From Trebouxia sp. TZW2008 (taxonomy: Eukaryota > Chlorophyta > Trebouxiophyceae > Trebouxiales > Trebouxiaceae): 64,000 bases of DNA. The DNA is taken from the NCBI GenBank assembly GCA_002118135.1, contig BDIU01000065.1, positions 1-64,000 on the forward strand, written 5' to 3'. Of the stretch, positions 56,001-64,000 are shown in pieces (position 1 is the stretch's first letter; every line of letters starts with the position of its first letter). A model generated the notes under the pieces. That model saw nothing but the letters and a program-made list of their open reading frames with translations. It made no database searches and was not told the origin of the DNA. The position numbers and the translations under genes were made by a program.

Positions 56001-59000
56001 ACCAGCGCTTGGCAGACTTCCACTCAAAAGTCAAGGACAACTTGGAGTGGTGTCTACACAAAGAAGCCTCTCAAAAGCAGGAGGGTCGCTTCGACACAGC
56101 AAGATGAGGATCTTGAAAGCAGCCTTATTTGTTTGGATGTGAAGTGCCTGCCTGTCCATCACTGCTGGTGTGGCTGCACCTTACGGGGTACAGCTGCATT
56201 TTGCTGGATTGTAGCAAATGCAGCAGCACTTGTAGACTTCTCAACCCACGTACCAATCCAATGAAGCACACACCAACGCTGCAGTCAAGTGGCAGCCTGG
56301 TTGGAGACAGTTGATTGCTTCTGTACGTACCTAGTTGGGCCTGCTGAGCCTGCCTAGCCCACGTTTATGATGAATGAATGAATGCAGTGGCAGCCTACAT
56401 TCTTCACAACGCCATACATGGCTCAAGCCAGCAACTGCCATACCGGCAACTCCCTGTTCATACAATGTGATGCTGTGAAAAAACTTTTGTGCAAATGTGC
56501 AAGTGAGACGTTTTGGGGTGCTTCCGCTTGAACAGGCTGCTGCTATGCTGCTTGACAGCGTGAACTTGATGCTTTGCAAGCTCCATTACCTTTATGATTG
56601 TGTGGAGACGGCGCTCCTCCAGATTCCAGACTGTGATGACCCCAGCCCCACCCCCCGCTGCCATGAGGGGTATGCCCCCGCCTGCACCACCCATATCAAT
56701 CGTTCAGCCACTGCAAGTGTGTCACTCTATTTGCTGTTAATGTGATGTAGTGCCACATCAAGAGTGTACCCCTGGACCCAGTCATCAGCTAATAAACGCT
56801 GATGATGGCAACATATTTGCGTAATGAGCTGCTGACCATGCAGGTGGGGGAGATCTGATGCAAATGTCATACGTCTGACGGCTGACTCAGCCTGCAGTGC
56901 ACTCTCTACAGCAGCACAGAAACTGACATCATACACTAAGTGAGGCACTTGCGCTGCGCTCCTAGCTTGTTTAGGACTTTTGCAGGGTTGGCAGTGTGTG
57001 ATTGATGAAAGCGCGTATGTGCATTATGCAAAGCAATGGCAGATGATGTGTGCTCACGCAGCAGATGCAGTCATCTTACTCAAATCCAGCCCAAAAACAG
57101 CACAGAGAAAAGTCTATGCAATCTGGAAATCCTAGGAACAACACCGCAAGCGCATTGGAAAGATAAGACAAGCACACCTGTATGGAATGCAATGCAGGTG
57201 CAGGCCCCGCCTCCAGGCTTGGGCTTGCTGGCTGATGCCCTCAGCTGCTCACCACTTCCCACACCCGCCGCATTGGCAAAACTGGCAATGGTTTCATTGT
57301 ACTTTAGATTCAGTAGCACAGCATGCCTGCATGCCATACAGCAAAAGTCAATGCAAAGCTGGCGGTGATTTATAGCATTTCAGATTCAGCAGCACAGCCT
57401 GCATGCCGCAGGGGTCAATGCAGAGCTGGCAATGGTTTCATTGTACTTCAGGTTCAGTAGCACAGCATGCCTGCATGACATGCCCAAAAGTGGTCACTTC
57501 TACTGGCGCTGTGACCAGGGGTCATAGTCACAGCGAGCTGAGGGCGTTACCCCTGGCTGGAAATTCAGTCGCTTGTCAAGGCACTCTGCAACAGTGTTAC
57601 AGCTTTTGCTAAGGACAAGGTGCTCTGCAACAGTCTTGCAGCTTTTGCTAAGTGTAAGGTGCAGTCCCTTCAGTTTGGAAGTTGACTGCCTGCATGCCTT
57701 CACCCATCATTACTGATCCAGTTTGCTGACAAGAGTCAGCAGCAGCTATGATATGCAGCTGGGCATGAGGCATGCACACAAAAGCTTCTGCCACATTGCG
57801 AGAGTTTGAGATGTGCTGGGTAAAGGTCTCGTTTGCAGTGACCAATACCGAGCACCATGCAGCTTGTAGATTGTATTTGGCAGAGTGCTGGCCAGTGCAC
57901 GATGCACAACATCAAGCTCACCCGCTGGACATGCCGACCCCAACCACATCAAGTGCAGGCGAAGGAGCAATGCACTTGACTGCTCCTTCAGCCAAGCCGC
58001 TGAACTGGTACAGCATTTTGCCAGATACAAAGTTCCACAGCTGAATGCTGCCTTCCTGGCTGCCAATGACAACCTTGTTGAGGTAGGTGTCAGGGTGAGC
58101 CATGCAGGTTGGAGTGAAGCCCTGAGGCAGTGTGATGGTGACCTGCAGCTGCAAGCAAACTGTCAGGGCACCGTTTTGAGTTAGGTGTTGGGATGAGCCA
58201 TGCAGGTTGTATTGAAGCCCTCAAACAGTGTCAGGATGACTTGCAAGCAAGCTGATCTCAACAAGAGAAGTGACTGCCATTGACACTGATGCCTGATGCA
58301 ATGCAGATGCGCTAAACAGGTTGGGTTGAAGCCCTCAGGCAGGGTGATGGTGACCTACATTGACAAGTCACCTGAGAGGCAGACTCAAGCAAGGCTGACT
58401 GCAATGCAGAACAATGCCTGATTCAATACAATTGAGTCGAGCAGATTGGTTCAGCCCTCTGGGCGATGTGTCATGCTTTCAGCAGGACTCAGCACAGCAT
58501 GATGAGCTGCAGTTGCTGCCAGGCTAAATTTGTTCACTGCTTGGCGGAGCGGTTGTGGCATCTGCCAAAGTGATTTGTGCTATAGCTGTGAGAGTGTCTG
58601 CTAGGCATAGTGTGACCAGATATCTGGTGATGTGTGCTGCAGATTCAAAAGCTGCTAGCTAGTCTCACAGCTCAGGTGATCATGCTGACAATGCTGTGTG
58701 CTGCTTGAGCTGAGCATCAGCTCTGATCGTGTAAAACATGTGCACAATCGCACCTGACTGTTGCAGGTCACAATTGCACAATCTGCGACTGTTAAGTCGT
58801 CAACATGGTCATGAAGTGCAACAGATTCAAGCCAGGACAAGCAAAGACAGAAAGCAAGCACAAGGAGCTGAACATCATGGCTGCCATACATGAGGCGAAA
58901 ATACCAAGCAACATTGCGCGTGCTTGTCAAGATGCACACTGCTGACGATGTTCAGCTTTGGGGTTTATAAGCTTGTTATGCATCAAAGCACAGGCATAAA

Positions 59001-59619
59001 GCTACCTTGGGTGCATCATAGACTTCAGCCTCCCAGACAAGCAGTTTCCTGTCGCTTCCCAGGCTCAGCAGCAAATCTCCCAAAGTCAACAGCTGAAGGA
59101 TGTTGCCAGTGTGACCGCAATATGTGCCAATTCTGCAATGCAACGCATGCCTCTCTACCGCTGATGTACCTTCACCGTTGAGCAGGACAACAGCAAATCG
59201 ATCCATCGCACCTGTGTACCCGTTTGCATACTACTATGTTGTTCTTGACAGCAGCGTAAGTCAAATCTCCTCGACACGCTAGTGCTCTTACGCTGTGCTC
59301 GAACTGCAAGGCAACAGAAGAGTGTTGAGAATGGCTCTTTGGTGCCCGGATCAACTCTAGCGCCTGCGTACCTGAGGCCCGACAAGTTTGACACCGAGTT
59401 TTGTGGAAGAGTACACCTGCAAGAGCGCTCACTGTCATAGCGGAGCCATCAACGACGATCCGCACTCAAGCGTCGGCCTATGCCGATCAGAACGCGAACC
59501 TGCCATGCCTTGCCCACACCGACCGTCACGAAGTTCTCCTTGCCCCTTCGTTGAACGACGAAGGGCACGTCGTCGCTGATATATCCAAGGGCCCGAAAGG
59601 GCTGAAATAGCGGCTGCAT
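47040..59619 (-). CDS. WDR36: WDR36 / UTP21, SSU processome UTP-B subunit
   Basis: A nucleolar double WD40-propeller protein required for 18S pre-rRNA processing. The start chosen is ATG at 59619 (MQPLFQPFRALGYISDDVPF), matching the family N-terminus. Diagnostic exons in order: YCGHTGNILQLLTLGDLLLS (about 59100), HPDTYLNKVVIGSQEGSIQL (about 58075), IPLMAAGGGAGVITVWNLEE (about 56640), DAHDGPLTALHFFPGEPLLM (about 55640) with LRFRSGHSAPPSCLKFYGSG, AFRVFSVIQDQQSREVSQGH (about 54840), DWCNVITAHQGDSSAYTWRL (about 54330), SVTGLASDACNKLLVSTGLD (about 53430) and VTGLVISQDARWLLSSSMDG (about 52850). The exon at about 51583-51390 has SPGQDLLATCHVKRRGIYLW. The Utp21 C-terminal domain follows: VTLSLLPRNQWQTLVHLDAI (about 50480), KPVQPPKKPANAPFFLPTVA (about 48500), DYSQFVAMLRSMSANAIDQE (about 47780) and the end RCMLGFFGNLQS. 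The stop is TAG at 47040-47042. Exon limits are approximate. Confidence 0.95.
48430..49025 (-). repeat. Four tandem open copies of a WDR36 exon
   Basis: Four units of about 160 bases each carry TGCATGCAG then GCACGCAGCAAGCCTGTGCA and read KPVQPPKKPANAPFFLPT, KPVQPLKKPANARLFLPT, KPVQSPKKPGSAPFFLPT and KPVQSPKKPADAPFFLST. They centre near 48510, 48670, 48825 and 48975. All keep the acceptor and an open frame for about 30 codons. Only the 48430-48545 copy continues into DDQQADEPSTSSR and a GTATGT donor, so it is the likely constitutive exon. Confidence 0.9.
49555..50505 (-). repeat. Five copies of the WQTLVHLDAIKVRA exon end in WDR36
   Basis: The authentic exon end at about 50425-50500 (plus-strand CAAGCACGTACCTTGATGGC then ATCCAAGTGCACCAAGGTTT) recurs near 50100-50160, 49905-49985, 49735-49790 and, more diverged, 49545-49600. 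The copies include the donor context and lie downstream on the transcribed strand. Confidence 0.85.
51180..52460 (-). repeat. Two-sided junction echo around the SPGQDLLATCHV exon of WDR36
   Basis: The exon start (GGTCAGCTGTGACAGGAGTG, CCTGGGCAGGACC) is copied at about 51725-51800, 51935-52010, 52138-52212 and 52395-52450, all upstream on the transcribed strand. The exon end (plus-strand CAGGCAGCTGACCTGAGGCTATGCTGGGCAG) is copied near 51180-51215 and 51300-51335, downstream. Upstream copies keep the acceptor and about 22 codons, then diverge. Confidence 0.9.
55055..56000 (-). repeat. Two-sided junction echo in the WDR36 DAHDGPLTALHF exon
   Basis: The exon start (plus-strand GCCACTCATTAGCAAAGGCTCTCCAGGGAAGAAGTGC, about 55580-55650) recurs near 55770-55830 and 55935-55985 upstream on the transcribed strand. 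The exon end (plus-strand GCAGAGAGTAGCTTGTTGCCGGAGCCATAGAACTTGAGGCA, about 55443-55485) recurs near 55270-55320 and 55065-55110 downstream. Confidence 0.88.
57285..57485 (-). repeat. Echo of the LKYNETIASF exon start in WDR36
   Basis: Plus-strand AATGGTTTCATTGTACTTTAGATTCAGTAGCACAGCATGCCTGCATG near 57285-57340 recurs near 57370-57405 and 57425-57480. The copies lie upstream of the exon on the transcribed strand. Confidence 0.8.
58080..58375 (-). repeat. Echo of the VTITLPQGFTPTCMAHPDTY exon start in WDR36
   Basis: The exon start (plus-strand GGTTGGAGTGAAGCCCTGAGGCAGTGTGATGGTGACCTGCAG, about 58105-58150) recurs near 58195-58245 and 58315-58365. Both copies lie in the upstream intron. Confidence 0.82.
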
Positions 59620-60300
59620 GGCGGACTGTCGAATCAACGCGTACAACGCATTGACAGCATTGCTGTGAGCCTCCGCAAGCCGAGTCTGCAGGCTGCTTGC
59701 TTCACTGCAACACTGCAAGTCGGGAAGACGAACGACGCTAGTGTTGTGAAAAGTATGAATTTGAACGCTCAGTTGGCTCCGCGTGCAGTCTTCGGCTTAT
59801 TAAGCGCAAACGCATGTGATCTTCCACGAAGTGGATTTTGCGCAGACGTTACGAGTACCGCATGCATCAGCATGCGCTTGCATGAGCATGCATGAGAATG
59901 CGCATATGCATGCAGTTTGCTTCCACACTATTGCACATTTGCACTCATAATTTTGCGCAGGACGGCATGCATGCGTGCATGAGATGGGCTTCGCCAATAC
60001 CTTTTCGAGGTCACGAAGAGCTTTTCCAAGACACAAACGTAATGGGCATGCAAGTGCTCTTGTTGCATCCTTTGCAAGCGCAAACTGTGATTCTACGCAT
60101 ATGCCTTTTGGCAGCATGCCAAAACACTGCCTTTCGCATCCCACCAATGCTGCTATGTCAGGTTCAACGCATGCGAGCCAGCAAGTCTTGGCGATTGTGC
60201 CTGCCATGACAAGCACCGCCATGCAGTTTGGATCACACCGCACGTGCAGGGACAATGACTAAAATCCAGTCTCGGGAACTCGTAGTTTGACTAGACAACA
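59620..60300. promoter_or_regulatory. Divergent promoter region, WDR36 / BTB-discoidin gene
   Basis: 681 bases between two outward-facing start codons. A dense run of ATGCATGC/GCATGC palindromes lies at 59865-59985 (GCATCAGCATGCGCTTGCAT and following). CGCAAACGCATG-type words occur on both sides. Confidence 0.45.
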
Positions 60301-63300
60301 ATGCTCTGTGAAGTTTGCCACATCGCCATGGCTGTGGTTCCGCACGCCATGGCGGATGAGCAAGCAGTGTCAGTCATCGACGATGCGCATGAGTGCTCGA
60401 CCAGTTACGCTGGCGGTTTCGCAGCTGGCTTCGCAAACTTCCTTGCAAGCGAGGAATTCTCGGATGTCTGTGTCGTATTCCACGGCCAGGAACACCACCT
60501 GCACTCTCTTCTACTTGGTTATCACTCTGAATTCTTCCGTCGTGCTTTCAGCAGCGGCATGCGTGAGACATGTCAGCGCCGGTTAGAACTGTCGCTCGAG
60601 GATCCCGTGGGCTTGCTCCCGGCTGTTATCGCTTACTTCTACACTGGCCAAGTCACCCTCACCAGTCGAACATGCTTCGGCATGCTTGCAATCGCGAGGC
60701 ATCTCATGGTCTCCAAGCTGGAAGGCTATTGCAGGTTTGCCTGGGTTTGAAAATTCTGAAGAAAAGCATTTGATTAGGTCTGAGTCAGGCAAGCTCACCT
60801 TGAAATGCTGTAATGCAACCCGCCTGTTTCTTGCTTGCAGGGACTTCATCGACAGAAGGCTAGACTTGCAGACATGCATGCAGTTTCTTCTGGAAGGAGT
60901 TCAGTACAATGATGAACAGCTTCAAGAAGACTGTATTGCATTGTTTGCAAGAAGTACATCCCTATCCCTATTCCTGAGATTGCTGGCGATGACCTTCTGT
61001 TGTTTATTCTCAATCCAATGCTTCTCACTCCTTGCATCGCGACACATGCATATGCTTGCAGACTTCCATACATCGTATGTCCAAACAGCTGAAGGCTTGC
61101 CACCAGAGTGCATCGAGGGAATCCTGACACACAAGGTCAGCTGCAACATACTATTGCATAGCAAACAACCCCGCCACACCTTTGCTATGGGCATGCCACC
61201 CTTGCAAGTGGAAGCTTCCCTGCATTGCAACTTACAGTTGCATAGCAAACAACCCCGCCACACCTTTGCTATGGGCATGCCACGCTTGCAAGTGGAAGCT
61301 TCCCTGCATTGCAACTTACAGTTGCATAGCAAGCACCCCCGCCACACTTTTGCTATGGGCATGCCACGCTTGCATGTGGAAGCCTCCCTGCCTTGCAGCT
61401 TACAGTGGCAGCAGCTGCAGCTCACTGCATACATGATTTGCATCTGCACCAAATCTGCTGCACCAACAGATCATGTTGCTCCTTGAGCACATCTTTGCAT
61501 TTCTGATGTCCAGCACCATTGCCGCACATTGCAACTCCGCTTTCAGGAGGCTGCAAGTGTCTGCTCGCAGTTGATGTCATAAAGCCGGATGTTTTGATTG
61601 TCATGCAGGATCTTCAGGTGCAGTGTGAGGCCCAGGTGCTGCTGTTTGTCCTAGACTATGTCGACTCCACACAACTGGAGCCAGCAGTCGCAGCACAGCT
61701 GTTTCAGCATGTAAGCCTTTTGATGCATGTACCAGAAATAGACCCCCAGGATCAGACCATCAGTGTCATGCTATCCTGGCATGCACTTTGTTGCCAAGTG
61801 CTGTGTCCTTTGTAGAATCACAAACAGCCATGCGCAGCATGTCCTCCATGCAACTAGGCACGATGCAGCTTCTCCTGTCATCCTGGTTAGTCTTGAGATT
61901 GCCCATCATTGCATGCTTGGCAATGCTGATTGACAAGCACCGTTCTGAAGCCATTTGAACACCGATAACCTGAAGTACAGTCTGACTCTCAATATAGTGA
62001 TGTTCTCGATGTCACAACTACAAAAGTGGGCTTCATGCACTACATTCTGCCTGCAATGGTACTTCTGAGTGCTGCCATTTCGTTGAGTGACCACTCTTTT
62101 GGTAAGAAATGCAATCGTCATACCAAGAAATCACTGTAATGTGACTATCCCTACAGGTACGGCTAGCTTTCCTATCAAACGAGCGCCTAGTATGGCTTCA
62201 GCAGCAGTCTCAGACCTGCCTGCCTCAAGATCTGCTACTCCAGGGTGCTTTGCAGCGCCTGCAGCTTCAGGACCAGCCTGACATGCTGTCAAAGGCTGCA
62301 ATTCAGCCGCGCACTAGCTACTGCAGCAAGCTGCAATATGGCTTGCCAGGGGGTCAGGAGCATGTTGATGTGCCGGTGCAGCATGTCTGGCATCTGCTAG
62401 CTCCAAACATCAGCGTGAAGGTGTCAGGTCAGCACACAAGCCCACCATCTTCAAAGCTTGCAGGGCAAACTTTGCACTGCAAAGTTGAAAGTGTAATAGT
62501 TGCAAGCCAGCATCACCAGCATGTCTGCAGACACACCAGACACCCCACAGACATCTCAAGCTGTCAAGACAAGCTCATTGGCACTGAGACACCCACTTGA
62601 TCCTGTATGTGTTTCAATCATTCAAGTCAACAATGCTTTGTCCTGCATCAACAAGGCCAGCTAGCTTTCCTTGCAGGCTCCTGGCCTGAGAATTTTCTGC
62701 AATTGTGTGCTTGCTGAAGCTTGAGTACATTGCATGCAAATGCCTAAGCACAACCATCTAGCCTGCAATCCATTCTGGTCAATGCGGTTGCTGTCTGGCA
62801 TTCATCCCCTCCTCTACATCCCACAGCATGGCATCTGGTACACTAGTGCATGATCAATGATTACATATTGCCACACAAAGGGCTTGTAAATCACCTTGTG
62901 CTGATGCATGTGCCAAGCAGCGCTCTGCTAAAAATGCTGAAATGATGGCTCAGCAATGTGATGCTGTGATGTTCAAGCATAGCAACATCGGAACAACCAA
63001 TGTGCATCTTGGCCACCCTCAGCATCCCTGCATGAAGGCTTTCCATATTATTCAGCTGTGCATTGAAGGGGTGTCAGAAGGGCGGCCCAGGAATGTGGTT
63101 CTTGGGGGACGGGGGGAGGACAGTGGAGAAGAGGAGCGGTGGTTCAGCACAAGCGAGGCAGCCCACCCACCCCCCTGGGTTGAACTGCACCTGCCCCCCA
63201 ATGTGCGCCTGCTGACCCTGCACCACTACACTTTCACCCACGGCCACCATCGCTCCAGCTACTTCAGGTCGGCCTGCTAGCCCAATCGCAAGACGACATG

Positions 63301-64000
63301 TTAATCAATGGAGTCATCAGCAGCCAGGAATAGAGGGGTGCTGCATTTGCAGAGGAGCGTCTCTTGGTGGAGACTGTGCCATGCACAGGCAGATCGACTT
63401 TCCACTGCATCAACACACAGCTTGCACATCTCTGTGTGGGGGCATCCAGTCCATTTCTCATACGCACAAACAGTCTGAAACTCAAGGGGTCATGCCAGTC
63501 TGGGTGCAGAACATGGAGAGAAAAAACCAGCACAGCAGCTACCAGTAGTGCCAGCATAGCCGGATCCAGCTCTTATGTGTACCAATCCAAAACAGGGTAC
63601 AGCAGTGTCCCGCTGCAGCAGAGGGACACTGCTGTTGCACAATTCAGTTTATGCTCTGGCATCAGCGGGTATGAATGCAGAATGGAGTCCACATGTGACG
63701 TGTGATGATGTGGGCGCAGGATGCAGAAGTGGGAGAGCCAGGCGGGCAGCAGCTCGTGCATGAGGCCTGGGGCGCGCTTCCATGGGCTGCCGCACAAGCT
63801 GGAGGGTGGCCAGCAGCAGGGCAACGACTACCTGGTGAGCCTGGCGCATTGGCAGCCCCCGCCCCAGCATGACTGGCGTGTGCTGCGCCTTGTGGGCGCC
63901 GGACCCCAGCAGGACGGCGTGCACAGGTGCCTATGTTGCATTTCTGGCACATGCAAATGTTGCATGTTCTCAGCAACTTTCACAATGCATTTGCGAGCAG
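60301..64000 (+). CDS. BTB-BACK protein with discoidin-like C-terminal domain (partial)
   Basis: Probably a substrate adaptor of a CUL3 E3 ligase. Exon 1 (60301-60734; the ATG at 60349, MADEQAVSVIDDAHEC, has the better context) carries a BTB domain: EEFSDVCVVFHGQEHHLHSL, then SEFFRRAFSSGMRE and VIAYFYTGQVTLTSR. BACK-like helices follow in 60843-60951 (FIDRRLDLQTCMQFLLEGV), about 61063-61132 (TAEGLPPECIEGILTHK), 61610-61710 (VLLFVLDYVDSTQLEPAVAA) and about 62158-62330 (RLAFLSNERLVWLQQQ). Exon about 63035-63268 (RWFSTSEAAHPPPWVELHLP, then LHHYTFTHGHHRSSYFR) and exon about 63720-63928 (DWRVLRLVGAGPQQDGVHR) resemble F5/8 discoidin-type domains. The order matches Arabidopsis At2g30600-type proteins. 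The gene runs off the window; exons between 62330 and 63035 are unresolved. Confidence 0.85.
61141..61405 (+). repeat. Three near-identical 82-base tandem repeats in the BTB gene
   Basis: Three units contain TTGCATAGCAAACAACCCCG then CCACACCTTTGCTATGGGCA and GGAAGCTTCCCTGCATTGCA. Identity is above 90% by eye, so this is the youngest array in the window. It begins directly after the donor of the exon ending ILTHK (GTCAGCTGCAACATACTATT), whose intron start belongs to the unit. Confidence 0.92.
61977..62136. mobile_element. Probable diverged CAGTGAC-family element
   Basis: Starts TACAGTCTGACTCTCAATAT and ends AAGAAATCACTGTA, with TACAGT/ACTGTA termini. It sits in the intron just before the acceptor CCCTACAG at 62157 of the BTB gene. 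Confidence 0.5.

Noticed and set aside
61141..61405. Regularly repeated units resembling a CRISPR array
   Set aside because: The whole 82-base unit repeats with no short conserved repeat plus unique spacers. It lies in an intron of a eukaryotic BTB gene and no cas genes are present.
60922..61452. Minus-strand 176-codon ORF with three repeated blocks
   Set aside because: It is antisense to the tandem intronic repeat of the BTB gene. The repeat length is not a multiple of three on all joins and there is no conserved domain.

Overview
The window is nuclear DNA of an intron-rich eukaryote, most likely a green alga. Every long gene is split into many short exons with GT..AG introns whose acceptors usually read TGCAG. 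The proteins are pan-eukaryotic housekeeping factors plus plant-like ones: a kinase with a transit-peptide-like leader, CCCH zinc fingers spaced C-x8-C-x5-C-x3-H, and a BTB-discoidin protein resembling the Arabidopsis At2g30600 type. At least one TGTAA, the chlorophyte polyadenylation signal, sits just after a stop codon. The lineage call is inference; nothing here fixes a genus. I saw no rRNA, tRNA, CRISPR array, bacterial operon or intact transposase.

Layout: 157-2584 (+) 3' part of an unrecognised gene; 3567-4181 (+) small single-pass membrane protein; 4610-13458 (-) CstF-77, a pre-mRNA 3'-end processing factor; 14245-16960 (+) SHIPPO/STPGR repeat protein, probably axonemal; 17489-20085 (-) CDPK-type kinase without EF-hands; 20478-21054 (+) WW-like protein with a C-terminal membrane segment; 21163-27079 (-) COG6 of the Golgi tethering complex; 27596-30459 (+) mitochondrial carrier; 31437-36484 (-) gene with a BTB-end/BACK-like region, 5' part uncertain; 36703-41520 (+) tandem CCCH zinc-finger protein; 42494-44495 (-) RING-CH (MARCH-type) membrane E3 ligase; 44819-46023 (+) small basic protein; 47040-59619 (-) WDR36/UTP21 of the SSU processome; 60301-64000 (+) BTB-BACK-discoidin protein, cut by the window end. 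From the second gene on, orientation strictly alternates, so neighbours share either a short divergent promoter region or a common 3' end. The genes do not form a pathway.

The most unusual feature is structural. In almost every long gene, introns carry several degenerate tandem copies of the adjacent exon-intron junction. Introns upstream of an exon hold copies of its acceptor and first codons; introns downstream hold copies of its last codons and donor. I call these junction echoes. A second feature is a small family of TA-flanked inverted-repeat elements (TACAGTGAC...GTCACTGTA), all found in introns. One abuts a CstF-77 exon and supplies most of its 5' splice site, as introner-type elements do in other algae.
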